From assembly GCA_016946835.1 (NCBI GenBank), contig JACVTC010000134.1, positions 17,501-53,500 on the forward strand: a stretch of DNA of 36,000 nt. The letters run 5' to 3'. Every line of letters begins with the position of its first letter. Position 1 is the first letter of the stretch. A model generated the notes under the pieces. The model saw only the letters and a list, made by a program, of their open reading frames with translations. It searched no databases and was not told where the DNA came from. A program made the position numbers and the translations under genes. The DNA is from Neocallimastix lanati (nom. inval.). Its lineage: Eukaryota; Neocallimastigomycota; Neocallimastigomycetes; Neocallimastigales; Neocallimastigaceae. Shown one piece after another: positions 10,450-22,306 of this stretch.

Positions 10450-10915
10450 AGTATATATGTTCGGTTAGAACAATAAAGGTTACTGTCAAGGTCGGGGTTC
10501 GAATCACTGATAGAGCACCAAATAAGCCCTGAAGTTTTCTATCCTGAGGTCTCGTACAACTACAGTGGTACCTAAAAAGGCTTTTCTCTTTTGGTTACCA
10601 TCACACCCAACCCTGATACTATGCTACGATGTAATTATAGGTCTTGATGATTTCTCCCAGGTTAATTCGAAAGGAATTAGGCAGGAACAAATTCCAACAC
10701 ACACATGATTACACCTACCTGGAGGAGTGAATGCTTCTTATTCCGATATACGTGGTCAATGGAGATATATGTTGGAATGTATAGGGAATTCATCTCCGGG
10801 CAGACGTGTTAACGATATGTTGTGAGCAACTACGCTGTACTGATATGCCATATATCCTTACACCGACAGTAATTACTAATGGGAGATGGGATACCCATTA
10901 TGTGTATGTCTATAT
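10450..10915 (+). mobile_element. tRNA-derived SINE-like element
   Basis: A sharply bounded island of near-normal GC lies in A/T spacer. Its 5' end carries tRNA-like internal promoter pieces. GGTTAGAACA (about 10463) matches the end of a D-arm (GGTTAGAGC). The segment ACAATAAAGGTTACTGT can fold with a 7-nt loop like an anticodon arm. AAGGTCGGGGTTCGAATC (about 10488-10505) is a variable loop plus a T-arm with a near-perfect B box (GGTTCGAATC). The folding is imperfect and no aminoacyl stem closes, so it is not a working tRNA gene. About 400 bp of body without a long open frame follows, then A/T sequence. A Pol III tRNA head plus an unrelated body is the SINE architecture. I see no second copy in this window and no convincing target-site duplication. 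Confidence 0.65.
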
Positions 10916-13117
10916 ATTTATTTTTTTAAAATTTATTAATAATAAAATTAAGATTTATTTATCGTTTTCTTTTTTTTATTTCTTTTTTTTTATGTAATAA
11001 AGTTATTATTTTAACTAATAAATTTTGCAACATTATATATAAACAAATGTACAAATTAATAAAATTTGATTAATTTCTAAAAAATTCATTTATTTAACTT
11101 TATTAAAAAAAATTAAAAAAAAAAAAAAAAAAATTATTTAATAAATGAAATTAAGAAATTAATAAAATTAATGAATATTAAAATCAATAAAATTTATTGG
11201 TTGAGGTTATTATATAATATATATCCATAAAATTTCAAAAAAAATTGTTTATTTTAAATTATTTTATATAAAATATAACATTTTTTGAGAATATTAAGAT
11301 ATAGCTTAAGATATGAAAATTAATACTTTTAAAATTTAATTTTCTTATTTCATAAAATCTACTTAAAATAACTTTATTACCATTATTACAGCATAGCTTA
11401 TTATCGACTTTCATAAATTCAATAAACAAATTTGATTTTTATTATTTTTATATCTAATTTAATTATATATATATATATTTATTATATTATATAATTGCTT
11501 AATTTTTTTCTTTTTTTAACTATTATTTTTTAATTTTTTTTTTCTTATTTTAATTATTTTTTATTTTTATTTAATTTTTCATTCATTTCAGTAAAAGTAA
11601 AATGCCGTTTTTATTTTTTATTAATTATATAAAGAAAAAAAAAAAAAAGTTATTTTTTTATATTTTAAAAATATAAAAATTTATGATTTATGAATGAATG
11701 AAATTCATTGGTTAAGTTAATATCGTTATTTATTTATTTATTTATTTTTTTTTATAATAATTGATATTTTTAATAATTAAATATAATTAAATTATTTATA
11801 AATCAATAAATCGTTTCTTAAAATTATTACTATTTTAAGTTATTTGTTTATAATTTTGGGTAAATAATAAGTTAGGTACTTTTAATTACTTTACTCTCAA
11901 ATTTTTATTTTCTAAATATTTCAAAATATTAAAATTTATTCTAAGAATTCTTGTATTTAATCATATTTATATTAATATTCTTCTTTTAATTATTATATAA
12001 CTAATAATAAATTTGAATAAATACACATATATTTATTTATTTTATAATAATTTTATAGTAACATAATTTAATAAAACTCATTAAATTTTTTTTTAAATTT
12101 TAATTGCAAAATTCAAAATAAATATAATTAAACAATGTTTTTAATAATTTAGAAATTATTATTATTATTATTATTATTATTTTTTTTTTTTTTTTGAAAT
12201 ATTTATTTTTAATGGCGCATATATATAATGATTAGGATTATGAAATACATTAAAAATGATTTAACTTCCAAATATAACTTTCTTATTTAATAATAACAAT
12301 TCAAATAGCTTTAGTTATAGAGTTTTTGGTACTTTTTTTTTTTTTTTTTTATTAAATTAATCTATTTAATTTTATTAAATTAACAATATTATAATATATG
12401 CTTTAAGAATATTAAAGTAATGTTATATATAGTTAAAATAATAATAGTATATATTATTATATTTAATATTTAATATATATATTTTATTTTTACTTTTTTT
12501 TTAATACAATAATGATTTTTTTTTTTTTTTTAATAAAATTTTAATGATTATTTTTTATATAAATTTTTTTTTATAAAAAATCCATCTTATAGAATTAAAA
12601 TAATTCCATCTATTTGTATTGATAATCAATATTACATAAAAAAAAAAAAAAAAGATGAATATTTCTTTTAAATTAGGAAAAAAAAGAAAATAAAAGAAAA
12701 AAAAAAAAAAAAGAAAAAAAAAAAATGCAAACTTTAATAAAATTCATTGGTTGAAGTAATTTTCAATATTTATATATATATTTTTTTATAATAATAAATA
12801 AATGAACAATATTATTTTTATTATTCTTAACTCATTCTTAAATTTTCCTTTTTTTTTTTTTTTTCTTTTCTTGACTTTCCTGATTTACTTGATTTACTTG
12901 ATAATAATGTACACTAATATTATTATAATATATGTATATGTTTTTTTTTTTTTATTACAATTTAGTAATATGTCTTTTATATAATAAAATTTCAAGTAAT
13001 TATTTATGAAAAATTTTTATATAAAAAATATTAAATATTATTTTTATTCATATCTTTTTTTTTTTTTTTTTTTTTTTTCAATGAAATGGATGAATTTAAA
13101 TATATTATAAAGTAAAC

Positions 13118-13154
<37 letters not shown>

Positions 13155-13436
13155 TAAATATGAAAATAAAAAAAATATATATAAATAAATAAAATAAAAT
13201 AAAATAAATAGTAGAATATGTATATAAAGTACAGATTGAATAAAATAAAATAAACATGAAAATTTAAAAATAATTACAAATGAAATAATAATTATTATTA
13301 TAATTACATATCTTTTTTTTTTTTTTTTTTTTTTATCTATAATAGTTTAAAGTGGTATAATATTATATAATTATATTTAAAATGTGATAATAAAAATAAT
13401 AGTTTTTTTTTTTTTTTTTTTTTTTTTTTTCATAAA
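10916..13436. other. A/T-rich spacer with dispersed short motif
   Basis: A/T spacer downstream of the Dicer-like gene. A motif of the form AAAWTYATTGGTTRARGTTA recurs at about 11188, 11702 and 12738, each time after a poly(A) block. ATT microsatellites occur near 12160 and 13117-13153, with poly(T) runs near 12332, 13057, 13313 and 13403. No gene was found. Confidence 0.5.
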
Positions 13437-13698
13437 TTATTTCCAATATTTTAAGGTATAAGTCATTTTAGGATGTGTAATACGTTCAATTAATTTACTC
13501 TCAAATTTTTCTTTTCCTAGTTTATAATAACAGTTCAAAACAGCTTGAGCTGTCATTCTTTTAGCAAGTTTCTTATTATTACTAATTTTTATAAATTCAT
13601 TTAATGGAACAGCTTCACATTCCTTAAACAGAACATTTAAACAACATGAAGTAGAATTATTATCTATTTTAATTAATCTTTATTTTCATTTTCATTTT

Positions 13699-13737
<39 letters not shown>

Positions 13738-14425
13738 TTTCGTTTAATATATATATATATATTGATAATAAATAAATAAAAAATAGATAATTATTAATTA
13801 GTAAGTTATAATATAAAAATAAATAAATTAATATATATATATATATTTTATTTTTTTATTTTTATTTTTTTTTTTTTTGTACAATAATAAATATTATCCC
13901 TATATTTTTTACTTACTTAAAGAAAATTTTTGGATTACTTAAAAAACCATCCAAGTGTGAATATTTTTTACCAATAAGAGAAAAAGCTTCAATACAATCA
14001 TTAACTACTTCTAAATTGTCTATGGCTTGATCTAAACTAGAAAATTTAAAGATATGTTTTGATAAAAGATTAAATAGTTCATCATTTGTTTTATTAAATT
14101 GATAATAATTATCAATATGTATAGCTCCAACTAAAACTTCAAAAAGATCGGCAATAAATTTTGGAGCTAAAACTTTTTCAACTTTTCTTCTTTTTATATA
14201 ATCTTGACATTTCACTGAACTTTCCATTTTAGGTATATCATTAATAATACCTAAATTTATAATTAGATCAGCAAATACTTGATTTTGAACAGAGATGTGT
14301 TTATATTGAGTTAATTCTTTAGGATTAGCTTTTTTAAATTTATTAAAGAAATAGTTAACTGTAATAAGATCAATTACAGCATCACCAAGATATTCAAGAC
14401 GTTGATATCTATGGTAATATAGAAA

Positions 14426-14480
<55 letters not shown>

Positions 14481-16490
14481 ATAGATAAATAAATAGATAA
14501 AAATTAATTAATTAATAAAAATAAATTAATAAATAAATAAATAAATAAATAAATAAATCAAAATTTACTCTTTTTGTCCATTTGATTCATTAATTGATAT
14601 ATTGTAGAGAACAGTGTATAATACTGAATTTTTAGAATAGGTATGATTAAACATTTTACAAATATGCTTCACAGCTTTATCATAATTAAAACTAGGTAGT
14701 GAGCTTAACAATTTTTTATTAATAGTAGGTCTCCAACTATATTGAAGTGAAGATAATAATCCTGTACTATATAAAAATAGTTTACAAAGTTGTAGAGAAT
14801 GAGAATGAGAAATATCATTACCATCGATATAGCAAGCACCAATTAATGACTCAAAGAAATCAGCTTTTGGTTTAGCGTCACGATTATCTATGATACTATC
14901 TTTAACTTTCATTCCTTCAATAATCTTCATATTTGGAGGATGAAAATAACTGATTGAAAATCTCTTTTTAATAAAGTAACGATCCCATTTAAGTTTATTA
15001 ATTAATTTAATTAATTTACCATTACTAACAAGATCCATACGTTTATTAGTTAAAAAAGATTCATTTTCATCTCTATAACAATTCAAAAGGTCCATTGTGG
15101 TAAAATATTTTAAAATTGTATCACCAAGTAATTCAAATTGTTCATGTCGATCACCTATAATTAAATCTGAAGATCTAGAAGTAGAGGCATACAATAAATT
15201 TTCAATAGAAATATTTTTTAAACCAATTTCATATCTAAATTCTCCCATAGTGCAATAGGCTTTTAATTTATAGGTTAAAATTGGAATATGTTGAATGAAT
15301 TTTTGCCAATAAATAGGAAAATAAAAAATTTGACATAGTTCAGGAATAAACCATGACCTATAACCAGATGAAACATGATTTTTTATTTTTTCCTCTTTTT
15401 GAATACGAATAAGTTCTATTTCTTTTTCACTACGATAACCAAAATTTTTTAAAAGAGAAAATACCTTTCCACTCATTAATGGAAAGTTTAAATATTTATA
15501 TTTATAATTAGCTAAATTATAATTATCTTCAATGTATTTTTTATAAGTAGTAATATTTTCTTCTTCTTCAGTTCGACTACAATCAAAAGAATCGCTCATA
15601 ATAATATAATCACTTACTTTGGAATAACAATAAATACGATTATTATAAACTGTTCTAAAATAATTATGAAATAAAGTACTAGAAATATAATCAACATTCT
15701 CTTTATTTAGTTTCGAAGTATGATAGTATTCAGTAAAAGAAGGATCTCCCTTTAATTTAGTAAAAGTATCTCTTACATTAAAATAATTTTCTTCAAAAGG
15801 TTTAGTTGGATTGACAACTTCTTTTTGATTATTACGAATGAGGTAATCTACTGTAGCCATCCAATCGGCTATAGTAAGTAAACTTGGATTAGATACTTCA
15901 CTAAGTGAATAATTTATGAAATCCCAATCTATATTTATTTTTGAATTGTCATTTTCTAAAGATTTACAAAATGGTAACACATAATATAAATCACCTGTAT
16001 CTCCATTCATTTTAAATTCTAAATTTATACAAAGTAAACCCCACAATTTATATTGAAATCTTCTTATATCTTCTATTTCATTTGGATTAAAACAAACCGG
16101 AAAATAACTTTGACATTCACTGTTATTAATAATATAATTATTTTTCATTGTATCTATTTTAATGTTTGACTTTTTTGTAACAATTTTTTTATTTCCAAAT
16201 TCTTTATTTAATTTATTTTTTAGTTCATTAATTTCTTCTCTAGTGTGATTATTATGAAATTTATCCCAAGAAGATATTGAAAATTTTATTTTTGAAGTTC
16301 CACTATAACAACAAATTTCTTTTAATTCACTAGGTATTGGCTTTTTTGTTAAAAAACCAATAAACATTCTTTTTTTTTCACCTGTAATTGGATCAATATA
16401 GTTCATTAATGGATCATCTAGGAAATCAATAATTGATACAAATAATTGATTTTTAGGATGGAATATATTTTCAAAACAATTATATTCAGA

Positions 16491-16527
<37 letters not shown>

Positions 16528-17234
16528 ATTTATATTGTATTTAAATTATTAAAATAGTAAAAAATTATATTAATGAATGTATTTAAAATTATTATTATTT
16601 TTATAATTTTTTAAATTTTATAATAAATGTTATATTTATTATTATTATTATTAATATTATTATCATTATTTTTTTTAAAAATAACTTACTTTATATCTTC
16701 CCAACCTTTCTTTGAAAAAACCTCTGGATATTCTAGACTGTCAATATTTTTATTAATGTCATTTTCATTTTCAATATTACTATTTTTATTGAACTGTTCC
16801 ATTAAATACTTATTTCCTTCAACAAATGGAAGTATTTTGCAATTAAAATGATATAATACTTTATATAATGTAATTTTTGCTTCAATTTCAGCTTGTTCTG
16901 ATGAATTAGAAAGAGGACCAATAATGGTTAAATCTTCATTTTCAAATGAAAGAATTGCAGCATATTTTGGTTGGTTATTATTTTTTATTAGAGATGAATA
17001 AACTTCTTTATTTATGAAATCTCTTAAGATATTATTCATTATTGTTTGGCGGTCATGTTTATAAGTTTCTATATCATTATATTTTTTTATTGAAATTTTA
17101 AAATTAATATTCTTTAAAAAATATTCTTCAATAAAGTCATAAGACAATGCCAGGCCAAAATTTGTTTTTGTCCAATAATTATTTGAAAATGTGAAATCCA
17201 TATTATATGAATTGTTATAGTCAGAAGTCAACAT
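13437..17234 (-). CDS. Dicer-like ribonuclease III lacking a helicase domain, four exons
   Basis: Dicer cuts double-stranded RNA into small RNAs for RNA interference. My exons on the minus strand are 16690-17234, 14569-16491, 13917-14408 and 13437-13677 (3201 nt, 1066 residues, frame kept). Domains in order: a dimerisation-domain-like (DUF283-type) part at about residues 60-160; a platform motif NIDWDFI near 368-374; a PAZ-like part at about 465-570 ending in FIPELC. RNase IIIa has HEQFELLGDTILK (631-643) and KADFFESLIGACYIDG (from about 725). RNase IIIb has YQRLEYLGDAVID (824-836) and ADLFEVLVGA (909-918). The acidic metal ligands of both centres are present, including the E..D of each second motif. 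A short dsRBD-like tail follows. Most Dicers carry about 500 residues of DExD/H helicase before DUF283. Here translation seems to begin at MLTSDYNNSY, and no helicase motif is readable upstream. An extra 5' exon is possible, since a CAG precedes an open lead-in at about 17257. Confidence 0.85.
14415..14559. repeat. AAAT tetranucleotide microsatellite filling an intron
   Basis: Almost the whole second intron of the Dicer-like gene (14409-14568) is (AAAT)n, read as (ATTT)n on the coding strand. Only short interruptions and the donor GTAAAT and acceptor CATAG sequences differ. Its length is likely variable between strains. Confidence 0.9.
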
Positions 17235-17535
17235 TTTTAAAAAATTTTTTTTCTGTTAAAGATAATATTACTTTTTTAATAATAATTAAACTTATAAATG
17301 TTAAATAAAATTAAAAAAACAAAAATAAAAAAAAAAAAAAATTATATTAAATTAAATATTTTAGTTTTTTAATAATAAATTGATTTTAATTTTGTTAATA
17401 CTTAATAAATACAATACTTGAAAAGAAGATTTATTATGAGCTTTTAAAATTAAATCATAATTTAATTAAAAAATAAAAGTCATATGATCTTAATTGAACA
17501 TAAAATAATGAAATATAAAAAATATAGAATTTATA

Positions 17536-17617
17536 TAAATAAATGAATAAATAAATAAATGAATAAATGAATAAATAAATAAATAAATAAATAATAAATA
17601 AATAAATAAATAAATAA

Positions 17618-17648
<31 letters not shown>

Positions 17649-17652
17649 ATGA
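17536..17652. repeat. AAAT tetranucleotide microsatellite
   Basis: Array of AAAT with a few AATG and AAT interruptions. The Tyr/Leu/Ile/Phe frame on the minus strand is purely the repeat. Confidence 0.9.
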
Positions 17653-18246
17653 CATACTATTAGAATATATGAAATATATTAAAAAAATGGATTCAAATGT
17701 ATTGGAACATATTGTAATATAAATAATGAATAAGCCACAGTGTAATAGTATAAAATCATTTAATTTAGAATAATTAACTCTTTATTATAAAATATATTAA
17801 AAAAGTTTAAACTATAAACTATAAATTCATGACTCTTAACACATACTAACGAATTAACATACTAAATAAAAAACTAGATAAATAACATATATTTTGTTAA
17901 AAATATGAAATTAAATAATTTATATTAAAAAGGATTATATTAAATTTAAGAATTACTTATATACATTCTGATTAGTTTTTATGATTTTTTCATTTGCAAA
18001 ACTATAGAATATATAATGACCATTGAATTTTTGGTAGGGAATTTATTATAACATTGATACTTCGTATTTTTGATTATTATATTCTTATTTTTTTTCATAT
18101 TTTTATTTTTTATAATTTTTATAATAATATATATTATTATTTTATATATTAAAATTAATAAATTTATATATTAAAATTTTAATAATTTTAGAATTTATGA
18201 TGCCACCAGTTTGTTCATAGATAACCTTGAAATATTAATTTCACAT

Positions 18247-18326
18247 TAATTTTTTTCACGATAAACAGTGATACCACTAGCACTCATAACATAAATGTAA
18301 GAAGTAGCAATTTTAGCTAATTTTTT
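18247..18326 (-). pseudogene. Possible fossil of tryptophan synthase alpha-type sequence
   Basis: The minus strand reads KKLAKIATSYIYVMSASGIT, then VYREKN and a stop. This resembles the TrpA segment of form RI..IA..SSGFIYYVS.TGVTGAREK, in which the glycine-containing loop binds indole-glycerol phosphate. Only about 25 codons are present, with no recognisable flanking TrpA sequence, so chance similarity is quite possible. Confidence 0.25.
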
Positions 18327-18360
18327 AGTATATTAAATAATATTTAATAATTTTCTTCTC

Positions 18361-18406
<46 letters not shown>

Positions 18407-18654
18407 TATTATTTAATTATTTTTTAAAATTTAATAAATTAATTTCAGGATTGCTAAATATTACTTCTATATTAAAATGGATCTTCATATAAATTTTTTA
18501 TAATATTAAATATAAGTTTCGTCTATTCCAAGAATAAAAAAAAAAAAAAGATATTTTTTTTTTCATTATATAAATATATTGAAATACTGATTATTAATAG
18601 TAATAATAAATATCATATATATATAGTTTTAAATATGTTATATATTTATTATAA

Positions 18655-18920
18655 ACCAAAAAAGCAAGTTAGGATTTGTTATAATAATTAAAGGCGAGAT
18701 TTGATTTTGATTCATCAGTTTCATATAAAACTATATTAAATAGTAATTCCCGGTCATATGTATTGTGGAGTTCATGTTCGTTCTGAAGGGAAACTACTAT
18801 TAATTCAATATGTAAATAATGTTTCAAAAAGTTTTATATTAATAATAGAACTAATTTTATTTGAGGATTTAACATTATATAATATTTTATTATATAAAGT
18901 ATATTTTAATATATGTTAAA
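18655..18920. other. Island of raised GC with open frames on both strands, unidentified
   Basis: The + strand is open from about 18745 with VIPGHMYCGVHVRSEGKLLL and ends near 18918. The minus strand is open over about 18835-18672 with LQNEHELHNTYDRELLFN. Neither matches a family I recognise, and neither has a clear start or splice sites. It may be a decayed exon or transposon piece; which strand coded is undecided. Confidence 0.25.
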
Positions 18921-19932
18921 AGTTAATAATAATAAATATTTATTTTTAATTTAAAAATAACCATAATATTAAATAATCATTTTCGGACTGTTTGAATATA
19001 AGATACCAATAAATATGTTAAATATTTATGATATATAATATTAATGACATATTTCTCATTTCATATTTGGTCATAATTAAGTTTATATATTGATTATATA
19101 AAATAATAATTAAAATTAATATAAAAACAAAAATAAAAATTAAAATTTGAATAAAATATGGAATAAAAAAAAAATATGTATATAATAAAAGATATAAATT
19201 TATATAAAAATATTTGTATGTAAAATAATTAAATTTAATATAATATGTTTGTTTCAAATCATTGAATGAAATATATTTAATACTAAAATTTAATATTAAA
19301 AAATATAATAAAAATATAATATTAAAAAAAATTTTTAAATATCATAATAAAAAACTTTTTAAATTATGATATAATAAAATATTATTAAAGTTACTTTAAT
19401 GTATAATTGCTTTTATTTTATATAATATTAAAGTAATTATTTAAAAAAATAAAATTAAAAATAACCATTTAACTTTATTTTTATATTTTTTACAATATAA
19501 AATAAATTATATATTAATTGTTACTACTTTAAGCAATTAATTATGTATTCCTGTTAAATGTCCTTTAAATTTTTTAAATATTTATACTAAAAACATTTTT
19601 TATTTTTTATATAGGTCTTATTATATAATATGGAAAAGAAATATTGAAAATAAAATTAAAGAAAACCAGAAATAATATTTTATATGTTTTTATTATTATA
19701 GTTTGTGGCATTATTAAGTATAAAATGAATTTCAATATTCAATATTCCAATATACAATATATGTTCATCATTAATGATTGACTTTATTACTCCATTAATG
19801 ATATACAAAATACAAAAAAAATTTTTTTTTTCCATTTATAATAAGAAAGTATTTTTATAGAATCCAACAAATCTTAATATATATTAATATTCAATGTTAA
19901 TATATGTACAATACAATACAATACAATAATTA

Positions 19933-20027
19933 CAGTATGTATAAAAATTTTTGAACAATGTTGTACAAAAAATAACATTTTTTACCATTTTTTGTACAAC
20001 AATGATCAAAAATTTTTATACAAACTG
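19933..20027. mobile_element. 95-bp MITE with Tc1/mariner-like inverted repeats and TA flanks
   Basis: A near-perfect palindrome with about 41-bp arms. The left end starts CAGTATGTATAAAAATTTTT and the reverse complement of the right end starts CAGTTTGTATAAAAATTTTT. The arms differ at about three positions and surround a 13-bp centre (AACATTTTTTACC). It is flanked by TA on both sides (19931-19932, 20028-20029). TA target duplication and a CAGT terminus are hallmarks of Tc1/mariner transposons, so this is a non-autonomous internal-deletion derivative. No transposase is present. Confidence 0.8.
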
Positions 20028-20184
20028 TAAATATATTTATAATTGTTTATTATTAAAAAAAAATATAGATATATAGATATATATATTTATTTTTATATAA
20101 TGATTGTATTTCTTTCTTTCGTTATATATATATATATATTTTATTTTATTTTATTTTATTTTATTTTTTTAAACTTATAATAAT

Positions 20185-20230
20185 AAGAGAAAATAGTTCA
20201 TAAATATATTATTTATGACTATTTTCTCTT
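20185..20230. repeat. 46-bp hairpin-forming inverted repeat
   Basis: Left arm AAGAGAAAATAGTTCATAAA, right arm its reverse complement with a single one-base bulge, around a TAT-type centre. Arms are about 21-22 bp. It lies 158 bp right of the MITE. It could be a second small MITE or a transcript hairpin. Confidence 0.8.
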
Positions 20231-21823
20231 GTAAATGCTTAATGAATACAAGTCTTATTATAGTACAGTATCAGTAATAAGTTATTTGATATTTAATGAC
20301 TTTTCTGAACAGTCATTTGTGCATTTCATTAATTCCTTATTTATTTATACTTTTTCTATAAAAATAAAAAAAAAAAATTTTTTTTTTGTATTTAATTATT
20401 TTATTATTTTTTTATTTTTATTTTTTTTTTTATTTTATATAACATATAAAAGTTTATTTGTAATTTATAATAAATTAAATTAAATTGAAATTTTTAGTAG
20501 GAATGATAAAAAAAAATTTTTTTTTTAATAAAAAATTGTTAAAACTTCCTTTTATATTAATAAAAAGAAAATCTTGCCTTTTTTTTTTTTTATTTTTATT
20601 TTAAATATAAAAGTTTAAATAATAGTAAATTTATGATAAAACAGAAAAATAAATAAATATATAAATAAATAAAAAAAAAGTTTAATAATTATATAATTAA
20701 ATAATAATTTAAACATTGAATAATTGAGTAATTATAAATAATAATAAATTAAATGTAATACAATAGAATATATAAAATATAAAAAAAAATAATAAAATAA
20801 AAAAATTTTAAAAAATACAGAATATTAAATAAAAATAAAAATAAAAGTTATAATTTTTTATTTTTTTATTTTATTTTATTTTGTTTATTTTAAAATTACA
20901 TTATATATAAGAAATAATTAGTAAAATTTAATGAGATATAAATATTTTCTTTATATAATTTTATTATATAAAGAGAAATAATAAAATAATAATACAATAA
21001 TAATAATTAAAATAAATAAATATTTATTAATATAATTTCAAAATTTAAATAAAATATTCTAATTTATAATAATTATTTTGGAATCAATTATTTAATAATT
21101 TAGCAATATATATATAAAACCTTGTATAAAATAATATATTAAAAACCTAAAAATAAATAAAAAAGTTTAATAGTAAATTTTCAAAAGCAAAAACAAATAT
21201 ACATATAAAAAATAAAACGAAATCAATATAACAAAGACCAAAAAAAAAAAAAAAAAAAAAAAAAAAAGAATAAAAAATAGAAAAAGAAACATTCTTAAAT
21301 ATATTCAAACTTAATACATATGTATCAATAAAATAAAACAGAATAAAATTGAATAACAAAATTATATTCAATTAATTAAATAAACAAAATTTTATGAATA
21401 TATTAATGATAATAAATTAAATAAAAGTATTAAAGAAATATATTTGATATCAGATTTTTTTAAAAATATTAATGTAATATATATTAATTTCAATAAAAAT
21501 TAAAGAATAAAATTATTTTTTATTTTTCCTTTTTTTTTTTCCTCTCAATAAAAATTGTAAGGACACTCTAAAATAATTGAAAATTAAATTTAAATAAAAT
21601 CAATATAGTAAATTTTTTTATTTTTTTTATTTTTTTTTATAAAAAATTTATATAAAGATACATAATAAACTAAATTTTATATTCAGATACATACAACAAT
21701 GGCAATATTTTTTTAATTTTAATAATTTATAAATTATATTTATTAAAATGCTTTTTTATATTATTTAATTATATAATACAAATATTTATATTTAATTTAT
21801 AATTTATTTAATTTATTGTAATT

Positions 21824-21861
<38 letters not shown>

Positions 21862-22073
21862 CAATAATTTATACAAGTAAAATAATATCATAAATAATAT
21901 TTATAATATTTTATATTATTAATAAAATTAATATATTATAATAAAAGATAAAAAAAAATAATAATTATAATAATTAATATCATTAAAAAAAAAAACAAAA
22001 TCAAAAACAAATACAAAATTATTTAAATAGAGAGAAAAAAAAAATAAAATAAAATATTAAAAATAATAATAAA
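20231..22073. other. A/T-rich spacer and 5' flank of the membrane-protein gene
   Basis: A slightly less A/T-rich stretch at 20231-20345 has no identifiable coding content. The rest is A/T spacer with poly(A) near 21240-21267 and poly(T) near 21829-21861. Short frames here are homopolymer artefacts. Confidence 0.5.
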
Positions 22074-22255
22074 ATGTTTCTAAAAAGAAATAATAAACAT
22101 TTTTATAGATTTATAATAATTTTCTTAATCTTCTGTATATCAGTAAGTAAAATCAAGATTTTTTTTTTTTTTTTTTTGATATATTTTAAAATAATAATAA
22201 TATAACCATGATAATAAGTTATTAATAAGATATTAACTTATAATGTATATTTATA

Positions 22256-22306
<51 letters not shown>

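Larger units (their letters stand above)
17235..19930. other. A/T-rich spacer upstream of the Dicer-like gene
   Basis: Contains an AAAT array at 17536-17652, an ATT array at about 18365-18402, and two islands of mildly protein-like sequence (18247-18326 and 18655-18900, described separately). No helicase motifs (GKT, DEAH, SAT-type) are readable on either strand, which supports the absence of a helicase exon here. Confidence 0.5.

Noticed and set aside
10450-10510. Functional tRNA gene
   Set aside because: The B box is good, but the T-stem and anticodon stem have mismatches, U33 is missing in the best fold and no acceptor stem closes. It fits a SINE head better.
17455-17655. Minus-strand frame rich in Tyr/Leu/Phe/Ile
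   Set aside because: Encoded almost wholly by the AAAT microsatellite.
19018-19257. Minus-strand frame of 79 codons with hydrophobic composition
   Set aside because: Composition equals random A/T-rich DNA (Ile/Tyr/Phe/Leu/Asn only), with no motif or splice context.
20235-20483. Frame of 82 codons after the hairpin
   Set aside because: Only the first 35 codons have any normal composition; the rest is homopolymer. No family similarity is recognised.
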